Of a stretch of 64,000 nucleotides of DNA, positions 8,067 through 17,106 are shown piece after piece. The DNA comes from Paracoccaceae bacterium. GTDB lineage: Bacteria > Pseudomonadota > Alphaproteobacteria > Rhodobacterales > Rhodobacteraceae. Numbering within the stretch: position 1 is the stretch's first letter; every line of letters begins with the position of its first letter. The notes below the pieces were generated by a model. That model was not told where the DNA came from and did not search any database. It worked only from the letters and a program-made list of their open reading frames with translations. The stretch covers positions 248,001-312,000 of the forward strand of contig JAFWNM010000013.1 of NCBI GenBank assembly GCA_017510335.1, written 5' to 3'. The position numbers were made by a program, and so were the translations under genes.

Positions 8067-9203
8067 GTGTTTGCTTTGTCTTTCAAATGGGGCCATTCAA
8101 TGGCCCTTCTGGCAGCTTTGGCTGTTGCGTCTTCATGTGGTGTGTCCCGCGACGGTCCGACCATGAACGAAATCTTCGAAGGGTCGGTCATGCGGTCCGG
8201 CGATGCGCATATCATCGGGGTCACCCGACAGGTGGCGCAGGTGGCGAACCGTCCTGCATCATTGGGGTTCAGCCATGCGTTGCGCGCGGGCGCCCTGCTG
8301 GGGGGGGATACAATCCGCCCCGGCGACACGATCCGCCTGAACATATATGAAAACGTGCCCGAAGGGTTGCTGGCCCCCGAAACGGCCAACAATGCCATCA
8401 TTGAAGAATTGCAGGTCGATGATGCGGGGTTCATCTTTGTGCCCTATGCCGGGCGCATTCGCGCGGCAGGCCATTCCCCCGACGCGCTGCGCCGTGTGCT
8501 GACACAGTCACTTGACGAACAGACCCCCGAACCGCAGGTCGTCGTCTCGCGCGAAGCGGGCGATGGCGCAAGCGTTTCGGTCACAGGCGGGGTGAACGTC
8601 CAAGGTGTCTATCCCATCACGCGCGCGACCGGACGGCTAAGTGCAATGGTGGCGCTGGCAGGCGGCATCAACATTCCGCTGGAAACAGCCCAGGTTCTGG
8701 TGACGCGCGGCAACCGTCAGGACAGCGCATGGCTGGAGGATATCTTCGCCAACCCGTCGCTGGATATTGCCCTGCGCGGCGGGGATCGTGTGCTGGTCAA
8801 ACAGGACCAGCGGGCGTTTTCGGTGCTTGGTGCAACCGGCGCATCCAGCCGCATGATCTTTGACACGCAAACCATTTCGGCAATTGACGCGCTGGCCATG
8901 GTTGGCGGTCTGGACCCGCTGCGCGCAGACCCCAAAGGCGTGTTCATCTTCCGCGATGAAGTGCCCGAAGTGGCCAGCGCGATTCTGGGACACCAGAATA
9001 TCGTGACCGACCAGCGTTTCGTCTATGTGCTGGACCTGACAGCGCCCACTGGCATGTTTGACGCGCGCGATTTCAAAATCCGTGATGGGGACACGATTTT
9101 CGTGACCGAAGCCAGTTCCGTTTTGTGGGCACGCCAGATTTCCGCGCTGACCGGGTCGCTGACCGCCACATCTGTCGCACGCAGCACCATTACCGGCGAT
9201 TGA
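8067..9203 (+). CDS. Outer-membrane polysaccharide export lipoprotein (Wza/KpsD, OPX family)
   Basis: 378 residues from GTG 8067, chosen because AAGGAG ends eight bases before it and it gives a clean lipoprotein signal peptide (A-L-A-V-A-S-S-C, lipobox cysteine about residue 23). In-frame upstream starts at 7992 and 8016 would put a polar stretch before the signal. The N-terminal part has the polysaccharide export domain (I-R-P-G-D-T-I-R-L-N-I-Y-E). SLBB-like segments follow, e.g. V-S-V-T-G-G-V-N-V-Q-G-V-Y-P-I. OPX proteins form the outer-membrane pore for capsule. It sits between kpsS and kpsC. Confidence 0.88.
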   Translation: MFALSFKWGHSMALLAALAVASSCGVSRDGPTMNEIFEGSVMRSGDAHIIGVTRQVAQVANRPASLGFSHALRAGALLGGDTIRPGDTIRLNIYENVPEGLLAPETANNAIIEELQVDDAGFIFVPYAGRIRAAGHSPDALRRVLTQSLDEQTPEPQVVVSREAGDGASVSVTGGVNVQGVYPITRATGRLSAMVALAGGINIPLETAQVLVTRGNRQDSAWLEDIFANPSLDIALRGGDRVLVKQDQRAFSVLGATGASSRMIFDTQTISAIDALAMVGGLDPLRADPKGVFIFRDEVPEVASAILGHQNIVTDQRFVYVLDLTAPTGMFDARDFKIRDGDTIFVTEASSVLWARQISALTGSLTATSVARSTITGD

Positions 9204-9207
9204 TCCC

Positions 9208-11211
9208 ATGCGCGCCCCCGGGCCGCAGCATGTCCATGCCTACAGCGGGGGCTTTCTTGGCCCTCGCGCAACAGCGCGGCGCATCCGCAGGATCATGGGG
9301 CTGGCGGGGCTGGCGGTGCGCTTGGGCTGGCCCGACAGCGCCGGACAGGTTGCCGTCTGGGGCCATGCGCCGCGCGCCAGCCGTGGCGAAGCGGTGGCGC
9401 GGCGCACGGGTGCGTCCCTTCTGCGTGTGGAAGATGCCTTCTTGCGCTCGCTTTTCCCCGGCCGCATGGGAGAGCCGCCAATAGGGTTGCTGATAGACCG
9501 CAGCGGGGTGCATTACGACCCGTCGCGCCCCAGCGACCTGGAAACGCTGCTGGCAACCCACCCCTTTGACGACCACGCACTGATTGAACGCGCGCGCCTT
9601 GGCATGGCGCGCATGAAGGCGCTGGGGCTGTGCAAATACAACGCATATGACCCCGACGCCCCAGTTCCCGCGCCGGGCTATGTGCTGGTCGTGGATCAGG
9701 TGCGCAATGATGCCGCGCTGCGCCATGGGGGGCTTTCGGGGGCTGTTTCCGACCATGTATTCCGCGACATGCTGGTGCAGGCGCAACTGGACCACCCCGG
9801 CGCGCGCATTGTCATCAAGACCCATCCCGAAACACTGCACGGGTTTCGTCAGGGCTATTTCGGGCCGCAAGATTGCAACGCGCCCCATATCCGCCTGCTG
9901 GATACGAAGGTGTCAAACTGGCAGCTGCTGGACAGCGCGATTGCCGTTTACACCGTATCATCGCAACTTGGGTTCGAGGCGATTTTTGCAGGCCACAAAC
10001 CCCATGTCTTTGGTCACCCTTTCTATGCAGGGTGGGGCCTGACGCAAGACCAGTCCCCCCATCCGCGCCGCCGCCGCACCCTGACACGCGCGCAGCTTTT
10101 TGCGGGCGCGATGCTGCTTTACCCCACATGGTATGATCCCTGCCGCGACCGGCTGTGCCAGTTTGAAGATGTGGCCGACCATCTGGAAGCGCTGACGCGC
10201 GCGTGGCGCGAAGATCATGCAGGCTATGTCGCGCTGCATATGCGCTTGTGGAAACGCCCCCATCTTCAGGCGTTTTTCGGGCGCTGGACCAGATTGCAGT
10301 TTTCGCGCAACACGGCCACGCCGGTGGCGCGCGCGATGGTCTGGGGCGCGGGGACCGCACCGGAAGGTCCTGTGACCCGCATCGAGGATGGTTTTCTGCG
10401 CTCTCGGGGGTTGGGGGCCGCGCTGACCCCGCCCCTGTCGCTGATTGCCGATGATATGGGCCTGTATTACGACCCGCGCAGCCCGTCGCGGCTGGAACAC
10501 CTGATGGCCTGCCCGCTGCCCCCGGGGGGGGAAGCGCGCGCCCTGCGGCTGATTGCGGAAATTCGCAAGGCGGGGTTAAGCAAATACAACCTGTCGGGCG
10601 ACACCCCTGCCCTGCCTTCGGGCCACCGGATACTGGTGCCCGGTCAGGTCGAAGATGATGCTTCCTTGCGGTTGGGCGCGGGCCGGATCACCACCAATCT
10701 GGATTTGCTGCGCGACGTGCGCAGGCACAACCCCGCCGCGATCATCCTGTATAAGCCCCATCCCGATGTCGAAGCGGGCCTGCGCCCCGGCGCGGTGCCT
10801 GCCGATGCGGCGCTAAGATATGCCGATCTGGTGTTGGACAACGCCGACCCCGCCACGCTGCTGGAACAGGTGCAGGAAGTCTGGACAATGACCTCCACCC
10901 TTGGGCTGGAGGCGCTTTTGCGCGGTGTTCCCGTCACCACAACCGGCGCGCCCTTTTATGCGGGCTGGGGGCTGACGCGCGACCTGGGCCTTGTTCCCGA
11001 ACGCCGACGCGCGCGCCCTGGTCTGTCGGGGTTCGTGCATGCCGCCCTGATTGCCTATCCCAGATATCTGGACCCGCACACGGGCCTGCCCTGTGCGCCG
11101 GAAGTGGCCGTTGAACGGCTGGCGCAAGGCAAGCTGCCCAAAGCCCCCGCCTTACGCATTCTGTCCAAATTGCAGGGCCTGTTTGCCAGCCGCGCGCATC
11201 TTTGGCGTTGA
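9208..11211 (+). CDS. kpsC: Capsular polysaccharide export protein KpsC-like (poly-Kdo linker synthase)
   Basis: 667 residues with an obvious internal duplication. The motif V-E-D-A-F-L-R-S / I-E-D-G-F-L-R-S appears near residues 73 and 393. The pair S-S-Q-L-G-F-E-A / T-S-T-L-G-L-E-A and the strong P-F-Y-A-G-W-G-L-T motif also recur once in each half. KpsC is known to extend the Kdo linker using two transferase modules of different linkage specificity. It starts four bases after the OPX gene. No KpsM/KpsT ABC transporter or capsule polymerase is present in the window. Confidence 0.9.
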   Translation: MRAPGPQHVHAYSGGFLGPRATARRIRRIMGLAGLAVRLGWPDSAGQVAVWGHAPRASRGEAVARRTGASLLRVEDAFLRSLFPGRMGEPPIGLLIDRSGVHYDPSRPSDLETLLATHPFDDHALIERARLGMARMKALGLCKYNAYDPDAPVPAPGYVLVVDQVRNDAALRHGGLSGAVSDHVFRDMLVQAQLDHPGARIVIKTHPETLHGFRQGYFGPQDCNAPHIRLLDTKVSNWQLLDSAIAVYTVSSQLGFEAIFAGHKPHVFGHPFYAGWGLTQDQSPHPRRRRTLTRAQLFAGAMLLYPTWYDPCRDRLCQFEDVADHLEALTRAWREDHAGYVALHMRLWKRPHLQAFFGRWTRLQFSRNTATPVARAMVWGAGTAPEGPVTRIEDGFLRSRGLGAALTPPLSLIADDMGLYYDPRSPSRLEHLMACPLPPGGEARALRLIAEIRKAGLSKYNLSGDTPALPSGHRILVPGQVEDDASLRLGAGRITTNLDLLRDVRRHNPAAIILYKPHPDVEAGLRPGAVPADAALRYADLVLDNADPATLLEQVQEVWTMTSTLGLEALLRGVPVTTTGAPFYAGWGLTRDLGLVPERRRARPGLSGFVHAALIAYPRYLDPHTGLPCAPEVAVERLAQGKLPKAPALRILSKLQGLFASRAHLWR

Positions 11212-11271
11212 CCTTGGGGGGTGGTGGCTTACACCTAGCGGCGCTGCACCCCCTACCGCCAAGAGGACAGT

Positions 11272-12156
11272 TTGACCCACGCCCCCAACCACCCCGTCAA
11301 GGCCGCATTCTGGATGTGCGGGGCCATTGCGTCCTTCATCGCAATGGCAGTGTCGGGCCGTGCCATACAGACAGTGCTGGATTCGTTTGAACTGATGTTC
11401 TGGCGTTCGCTTATCGGGTTCGGAATTGTCTGCGCGGTTGTGATGCTGTCAACGCACTCGCGTATGGGGTTTGGCGCCGCCATCCGCCCGACGCGCCCGG
11501 GGTTGCACCTGACGCGCAACATATTCCATTTTGCCGGACAGAACCTGTGGTTTTACGGTCTGATGGTCATACCGCTGTCGCAACTGGTGGCGCTGGAATT
11601 CACAATGCCCATCTGGGTGGCGCTTCTGGCCCCGCTGGTTCTGGGGGAAATATTCACCAGAAAGCGCCTTTTGGTGGCGCTGTTGGGCTTTGCGGGGGTG
11701 CTGGTTGTGGCGCAACCGGGGGTGCAGGCGCTGAATTCAGGACATCTGGCCGCGATTCTGGCGGCTGTGGGTTTTGCAATGAACCTGCTGCTGACAAAAC
11801 ACATCATGCGCCATGACGGGGTTTTATGCGTGCTGTTCTGGATGACGCTGTTGCAAACACTGTTCGGGCTGGGACTGGCGCAGATTGGCGGGTTCACATG
11901 GCCCCCTGCGGCAATCTGGCCCTGGCTGGCCATTATCGGCATGACGGGGCTAAGCGCACATTATTCGCTGACCACTGCGCTTAGCCTTGCGCCTGCGTCC
12001 ACAGTTGCGCCGATGGAATTCCTGCGCCTGCCGCTGATCGCGCTTGTGGGGGTATGGCTTTACGCCGAAGCGCTTGATCCGCTTGTGTTTGCGGGGGCGG
12101 CCATCATCGTTTTGGCAAACTGGATCAATATCCGGCCTGCGCGCCGCATCGCCTGA
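11272..12156 (+). CDS. DMT-superfamily permease (EamA family)
   Basis: 294 residues, ten hydrophobic segments in two EamA repeats (about 10-135 and 150-288). The repeat junctions show the usual G-E-x-F-T/A-R-K-R and A-P-x-S-T-V-A-P-M-E-F patterns. The start is a TTG at 11272 preceded by AGAGGA; no ATG lies near. Members export metabolites, amino acids or drugs; the substrate is unknown. It follows kpsC after 60 bases but need not belong to the capsule function. Confidence 0.85.
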   Translation: MTHAPNHPVKAAFWMCGAIASFIAMAVSGRAIQTVLDSFELMFWRSLIGFGIVCAVVMLSTHSRMGFGAAIRPTRPGLHLTRNIFHFAGQNLWFYGLMVIPLSQLVALEFTMPIWVALLAPLVLGEIFTRKRLLVALLGFAGVLVVAQPGVQALNSGHLAAILAAVGFAMNLLLTKHIMRHDGVLCVLFWMTLLQTLFGLGLAQIGGFTWPPAAIWPWLAIIGMTGLSAHYSLTTALSLAPASTVAPMEFLRLPLIALVGVWLYAEALDPLVFAGAAIIVLANWINIRPARRIA

Positions 12157-12343
12157 AGGGCCGGCGCGCAACACGCGCCCAAGTGGCGGGTGGGACTACG
12201 CCGCGCGCCCAAATACCCTTGCGTCACACGGATCAGGAAAGCCGAAAAAAAATGTTCAAACATGCCGCACACTATGGTCTATAGGGGGCACCCGCCATGA
12301 ATGGCGCGTGCCTAAATAAAAAAACACACCATGGGAGGAAATC

Positions 12344-13453
12344 ATGGATCGTCGTTCCTTTCTGAAAACCTCAGCACTGGGGGGCAGTGCGGCTGCCGCA
12401 TCGTCACTTGCTGCACCAGCTATTGCGCAGGGCCGGATAACTTGGCGCATGGTCACCACTTGGCCTCGGAACTTTCCCGGTCTGGGAACGGGCGCGCAGC
12501 GCGTGGCCGACCGGATCACTGCAGCCTCGGACGGGGCGCTGACTGTTGAAGTGTTTGCCGCGGGCGAAATGGTGCCCGCACTGCAATCGCTCGATGCCGT
12601 GATCGACGGCTCTGCCGAAATGAGCCACGGTGCGGCCTATTACTGGCAGAACAAATCCGTGGGCCTTTCCTTCTTCACCGGCGTGCCATTCGGGATGACG
12701 TCACGCGAATTGGCAGCATGGATGCGCATTCTGGGTGGTCAGGAACTTTGGGATGAAGTTTATGACCAGTTTGGCCTGCAAGGCTTCATGTCGGGCGATA
12801 CCGGCACGCAAGCTGGCGGCTGGTTCCAGAACGAACTGACAGGCATTGACGACATTCAGGGCATGCGTTTCCGCACCCCCGGTCTGGGCGGTCAGGTCTG
12901 GCAGAAAATGGGCGCAAGCGTCACCAACCTTGCGGGCGGTGAAATTTTTGCAGCCCTGCAATCAGGCGCGCTGGATGCCGCCGAATTCGTAGGCCCGTAT
13001 AATGACCGCGCGCTTGGGTTCCATCAGGTCCGCAAGCATTACTACACATCATCCTTCATTGAACCCGGGCTTGCCACCGAACTGGTTGTTGACAAGGCCA
13101 AATATCAGGAACTGCCTGATAATTTGCAGGCCATCATCCGCGATGCCTGTCAGGCGGAATATGACGAAGTACCGTCTGAATTCTATGCCAACGACCCCAT
13201 CGCGCTGGCTGATATGGTCAACAATCATGGCGTGACCGTGCACCGTGACTGGCCCGAAAGCATTCTGGAAGCAGGCGCGCGCGCCTCGCGTGAATTGCTG
13301 GAGGAAATTCTGGACAGCTCTGACCCGCTTAGCAAACGCGTGGCAGAAAGCTATGTGCAGAACCTGAACCTGTTGCGCACACGGACAGAAAACACCGACC
13401 TGACCTTTGCGCTGGCACGTCAGAAATATTTCGATATTTCCGATCTGGGCTAA
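12344..13453 (+). CDS. TRAP transporter substrate-binding protein (DctP family, TakP-like)
   Basis: 369 residues with a Tat signal peptide (M-D-R-R-S-F-L-K-T-S, hydrophobic stretch, A-P-A-I-A-Q cleavage). The mature part starts I-T-W-R-M-V-T-T-W-P and contains R-F-R-T-P-G-L-G-G at about residue 175, where the DctP carboxylate-binding arginine sits, and the stretch A-L-Q-S-G-A-L-D-A-A-E-F. The closest general type is TakP, which binds 2-oxo acids, so a carboxylate ligand is likely but not proven. GGAGG precedes the start. A hairpin after the gene probably limits read-through to dctQ and dctM. Confidence 0.9.
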   Translation: MDRRSFLKTSALGGSAAAASSLAAPAIAQGRITWRMVTTWPRNFPGLGTGAQRVADRITAASDGALTVEVFAAGEMVPALQSLDAVIDGSAEMSHGAAYYWQNKSVGLSFFTGVPFGMTSRELAAWMRILGGQELWDEVYDQFGLQGFMSGDTGTQAGGWFQNELTGIDDIQGMRFRTPGLGGQVWQKMGASVTNLAGGEIFAALQSGALDAAEFVGPYNDRALGFHQVRKHYYTSSFIEPGLATELVVDKAKYQELPDNLQAIIRDACQAEYDEVPSEFYANDPIALADMVNNHGVTVHRDWPESILEAGARASRELLEEILDSSDPLSKRVAESYVQNLNLLRTRTENTDLTFALARQKYFDISDLG

Positions 13454-13487
13454 GGCGGGACTTGCCTGTTCAGGGTTGAAATGACAC

Positions 13488-13517
13488 ATGGTCCCGACCT
13501 GTTTCGGGGCCATTTTT
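13488..13517 (+). terminator. Attenuator-like hairpin between dctP and dctQ
   Basis: ATGGTCCCGA (13488-13497) pairs with TCGGGGCCAT (13504-13513, one G-U pair) across a six-base loop and is followed by five Ts. Such partial terminators often give more binding protein than membrane subunit. Confidence 0.65.
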
Positions 13518-13548
13518 CCACAACCGCCCTATCCCAACGGAGGATGTC

Positions 13549-14106
13549 GTGACAGCGCTTGCTTATCTGATGCGCCTGATCAACCTGATCAATAAGGCGC
13601 TTGGCAATGTATTCATGTGGCTGGCCGTGGGAATAGTTGTCGTGTGTTTCTGGGTTGTGGTGGAACGCTATCTGTTCAGCACCACGCGCCTGTGGATGCA
13701 GGATCTTTATCCCTGGATGAATGGCGTCATGTTTACGGCTGTGGCGGGCTATGCACTGTATCGCAATGACCATGTGCGGGTTGATATTTTCTACAGGCCC
13801 GCATCCACGTTGCGCAAGGCGTGGCTGGATTTGCTGGGCGTATGTATTTTTCTGCTGCCTTTCGCATGGGTGGTCTGGTCGTATTGCTACACATTTGTAA
13901 TGCGTTCGATCGGGCTTTTGGAGGCCTCCTCGAACCCGGGCGGCATGCAGGGCCTGTTTGTGCTGAAAAGCTTTATTCTGGTTTTCGCGCTGACCATCGG
14001 GTTGCAGGGCATTGCCATGGGCATCCGGTCCATCCTGATCATTGCAGGGCGCGAGGATCTGGTGCCATCTGACTACCGCTACCAATATGACACGGAGCAC
14101 GCCTGA
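13549..14106 (+). CDS. TRAP transporter small permease (DctQ family)
   Basis: 185 residues, four membrane helices. The GTG start at 13549 is supported by CGGAGGA just upstream. The region R-L-W-M-Q-D-L-Y-P-W-M-N-G-V-M-F is typical of the DctQ family member of TakP-type systems (longer than the minimal DctQ). It pairs with the large permease encoded one base later. The substrate follows the binding protein. Confidence 0.9.
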   Translation: MTALAYLMRLINLINKALGNVFMWLAVGIVVVCFWVVVERYLFSTTRLWMQDLYPWMNGVMFTAVAGYALYRNDHVRVDIFYRPASTLRKAWLDLLGVCIFLLPFAWVVWSYCYTFVMRSIGLLEASSNPGGMQGLFVLKSFILVFALTIGLQGIAMGIRSILIIAGREDLVPSDYRYQYDTEHA

Positions 14107-14107
14107 C

Positions 14108-15496
14108 ATGGATCCTGTATTGATTGGCGAAATCCTGGCGGGATTGATGTTCTTCGGGGTTATCGGGTTTTTGCTGCTGGGGTTTCCCGTGGCATTCACG
14201 CTGGCGGGAACGTCGATACTGTTTGCCTATTTGGGGCTGTATTTCGGTGTGTTCGACATGTCGAACCTGCGCGCATTGGCGGGGCGCTACACGGGATACA
14301 TGATCAACGAAGTTCTGGTGGCAGTGCCCTTGTTCATCTTCATGGGGGTCATGCTGGAACGCAGCAATATTGCCGAACAATTGCTGTCCACGATGGGCCG
14401 GCTGTTTGGAGATATGCGCGGGGGCTTGGGTATTTCTGTCATTCTGGTGGGCGCCCTTCTGGCCGCGTCCACGGGCGTGGTGGGGGCAACTGTGGTCACC
14501 ATGGGGCTGATTTCGCTGCCTGCAATGCTGCGCGCAGGGTATGACCCCAAACTGGCCTGCGGGTCCATCTGCGCCTCGGGGACATTGGGCCAGATCATTC
14601 CGCCGTCGACCGTGTTGATTTTCATGGGCGACATGATCGCGGGCATGAATTCCCAGGTTCAGATGAGCCTTGGAAACTTCGCGCCCAAAACCGTGTCAGT
14701 GGGCGACCTGTTTGCGGGCGCGTTCATTCCCGGTCTGGTCATGGTGGCGCTGTATATTCTTTACTTCGTCTTCAAGGCGATTTTCGACCCCGAAAGCTGC
14801 CCTGCAACCCCTGTCCCGCCAGAAGAAAAACAGGGGTTGTGGAAGGAAATCATCACCGCGCTTGTTCCCCCGCTGCTGTTGATCACGTCTGTTCTGGGGT
14901 CCATCCTTGGCGGGATTGCCACCCCCACCGAAGCGGCATCCGTGGGCGCTGTGGGGGCCACGCTTCTGGCGGCGTTGCGCTGGCGGCTGTCGCTGGGCGT
15001 CTTTGTCGAGGTGGCGCGCCGCACTGCGGTCATCACGTCGATGATCTTCGTCATCTTGTTCGGCGCATCGGTCTTTGCCATCGTGTTCCGGCAAATGGGC
15101 GGCGACACGCTGGTTCGGGAATTCCTGACAGCCATGCCCGGCGGCGCCATGGGCGCGATGATCACAGTGATGATCATCATGTTCGTTCTGGGGTTCATTC
15201 TGGACACGTTCGAAATTATTTTCATCGTCCTGCCCATCACCGCGCCCACCCTGCTGTTGTTGGGAATTGACCCTGTGTGGCTGGGCGTCATGATCGGGGT
15301 GAACCTGCAGACATCATTCCTGACCCCGCCCTTCGGATTTTCGCTGTTCTACCTGCGCGGCGTCGCGCCCAATTCCGTCAGCACGGGCATGATCTACAAG
15401 GGGGCGGTTCCGTTCGTGTTGTTGCAGATCACGGCGATTGTGCTGTTGTTCATCTTCCCCGGTCTGGTTTTGTGGTTGCCGTCATTGCTGTTTTAG
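14108..15496 (+). CDS. TRAP transporter large permease (DctM family)
   Basis: 462 residues with about twelve membrane helices, the ion-coupled channel subunit. Features are M-L-E-R-S-x-I-A-E-Q-L-L, the conserved G-S-I-C-A-S-G-T-L-G-Q-I-I-P-P-S near residue 160, and L-T-P-P-F-G-F-S-L-F-Y near the C-terminus. I take ATG 14108, one base after the dctQ stop, instead of an in-frame upstream start that would lie inside dctQ. Confidence 0.92.
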   Translation: MDPVLIGEILAGLMFFGVIGFLLLGFPVAFTLAGTSILFAYLGLYFGVFDMSNLRALAGRYTGYMINEVLVAVPLFIFMGVMLERSNIAEQLLSTMGRLFGDMRGGLGISVILVGALLAASTGVVGATVVTMGLISLPAMLRAGYDPKLACGSICASGTLGQIIPPSTVLIFMGDMIAGMNSQVQMSLGNFAPKTVSVGDLFAGAFIPGLVMVALYILYFVFKAIFDPESCPATPVPPEEKQGLWKEIITALVPPLLLITSVLGSILGGIATPTEAASVGAVGATLLAALRWRLSLGVFVEVARRTAVITSMIFVILFGASVFAIVFRQMGGDTLVREFLTAMPGGAMGAMITVMIIMFVLGFILDTFEIIFIVLPITAPTLLLLGIDPVWLGVMIGVNLQTSFLTPPFGFSLFYLRGVAPNSVSTGMIYKGAVPFVLLQITAIVLLFIFPGLVLWLPSLLF

Positions 15497-15585
15497 GCGT
15501 CGACAGCGCAGCCAAACAGGCTGGCAAGAAGACGCGGGCGGGAATTCCCTGCTTGCGACACGGGGCGGCATGCGTCACTTAGAGA

Positions 15586-15686
15586 GCATGTTGCTCAAAA
15601 GTGGGAACCGGTTTTGAGCTTCTCGAACATGCAAAGCCAATAAGTCAGAGCATGTCGCGTGAATACGAATGAACGCGACATGCTCT
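15586..15686. repeat. Dispersed 43-bp repeat, copy 2, plus adjoining hairpin
   Basis: The first part (15586-15628) repeats 4081-4123. It forms nested inverted repeats: outer GCATGTT/AACATGC and inner CTCAAAA/TTTTGAG. A second hairpin follows: AGAGCATGTCGCGT (15647-15660), 12-base loop, exact complement at 15673-15686. The CATGTCG/CGACATG half recurs at 17824-17844. It may also end dctM transcripts. Confidence 0.7.
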
Positions 15687-15717
15687 AGGCGGCGCACACT
15701 GACCTTTGGACACCATC

Positions 15718-17022
15718 ATGCGTAAACCGTCCCTGATTTCACTTTACCTGGCCCTGTCATGGGTATCGCCGCCACTTTGGGCGCTGGCGCTGCGTTCGCG
15801 CGCAAAACAGGGCAAGGAAGACAGTGCGCGGATGGCGGAAAAATGGGGCCATGCCAGCCAGCCCCGCCCGGCCGGGCCGCTGATCTGGATGCATGGTGTC
15901 AGCGTGGGCGAATCCGTGGCGCTGCTGACGCTGATTTCGCGCTTGCGCACGCACCGGCCTGATGTGACCATTCTTCTGACAACCATCACGCAAGCTTCGG
16001 CGCAGGCGCTGGAAAAGCGCGCGCTGCCAGAAGGCGTGATTCATCAGTATATGCCCGTGGATACACCGGCGGCCGTGCGCCGTTTCATGGACCATTGGCG
16101 CCCCGACCTGACCGCCATTGCCGAGGCCGATCTTTGGCCGCGCATCCTGATGGCCGCCAAGGCGCGCGGCTGTCCAATGATTTTGCTGAACACCCATGTC
16201 ACACCGCGCCGCTACAGGCGCAGGCGCCGCGCCCCCGCGGCCAATGGCTGGCTGATGAACCTGTTTGACGAAATCCATGTGCAAGATGACACGTCCTATA
16301 CGCTGTTCCGCGATCTGGGGGCACCTATGGACAAGCTTCAGGTCACAGGTGTGTTGAAAGCCGCATCTGACCCGTTGCCCGATGTGCCCGCCGAACGCGA
16401 GAAGCTGGACGCAGCCATCGGCGCGCGGCCGCGATGGCTGGCCGCGTCAACCCGCGCAGCAGAAGAAGACCAGCTTTTTGACGCGCATGCACTGGCCTGC
16501 GAAAAGTTGCCGGATCTTCTGATGATCATAGCACCGCGCCAGATGCGCGATGCAGACAAGACCGAAGCCCTGGCGCGCGACCGCTTTGGGGCGGACAGGG
16601 TCGCGCGCCGGTCAAAAGGGGATGCGATCCCCCCCCGGACGCAGGTTTACATTGCTGACAGCATTGGCGAAATGGGATTGTGGTATCGCTTGGCGCCAGT
16701 GGCCTATACAGGCCAGTCCCTTCCGTTGCCCGACAGAATACTGGGCGGCAAGAACCCGTTTGAAGCAGTGGCGCTGGAGTGCATGATCCTGCACGGGCCG
16801 ACTGTCGCCAATTTCCGCGAAGCCTATGACCGGCTGCACGCCGAAGGCGGCGCATTGGAAGTGGCAGACCCCGCCCAGATGGCACAGGCCGTTTGTGACG
16901 CCCAGTCACCCGAATTTCGGGCGCCGTTCATTGCAGGGGCGCACCGGGTGCAGGAACAAAACATGCAGCCCCTGGACAAGGCGCTATCCTCCATTCTGGG
17001 CATGCTGGCGCAAACCCGCTAG
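15718..17022 (+). CDS. waaA: 3-deoxy-D-manno-octulosonic acid transferase (WaaA/KdtA)
   Basis: 434 residues. It transfers Kdo from CMP-Kdo to lipid A precursor at the inner membrane. It has an N-terminal membrane-associated helix and then W-M-H-G-V-S-V-G-E-S-V-A-L near residue 58, holding the catalytic glutamate of family GT30. Later come A-x-A-D-L-W-P-R and, in the C-terminal half, S-L-P-L-P-D-R-I-L-G-G-K-N-P-F-E-A-V-A, the typical nucleotide-binding end. ATG 15718 is taken; a TTG four codons earlier is possible. A nearby capsule locus also uses Kdo. Confidence 0.92.
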   Translation: MRKPSLISLYLALSWVSPPLWALALRSRAKQGKEDSARMAEKWGHASQPRPAGPLIWMHGVSVGESVALLTLISRLRTHRPDVTILLTTITQASAQALEKRALPEGVIHQYMPVDTPAAVRRFMDHWRPDLTAIAEADLWPRILMAAKARGCPMILLNTHVTPRRYRRRRRAPAANGWLMNLFDEIHVQDDTSYTLFRDLGAPMDKLQVTGVLKAASDPLPDVPAEREKLDAAIGARPRWLAASTRAAEEDQLFDAHALACEKLPDLLMIIAPRQMRDADKTEALARDRFGADRVARRSKGDAIPPRTQVYIADSIGEMGLWYRLAPVAYTGQSLPLPDRILGGKNPFEAVALECMILHGPTVANFREAYDRLHAEGGALEVADPAQMAQAVCDAQSPEFRAPFIAGAHRVQEQNMQPLDKALSSILGMLAQTR

Positions 17023-17106
17023 GGTGCCGCGAATTTCGGGTTTTCCCGCTTGGGCGAAGTTGATACACACATCCCAACGCGCGCACATGTAAAGGGATTA
17101 TTGTCC

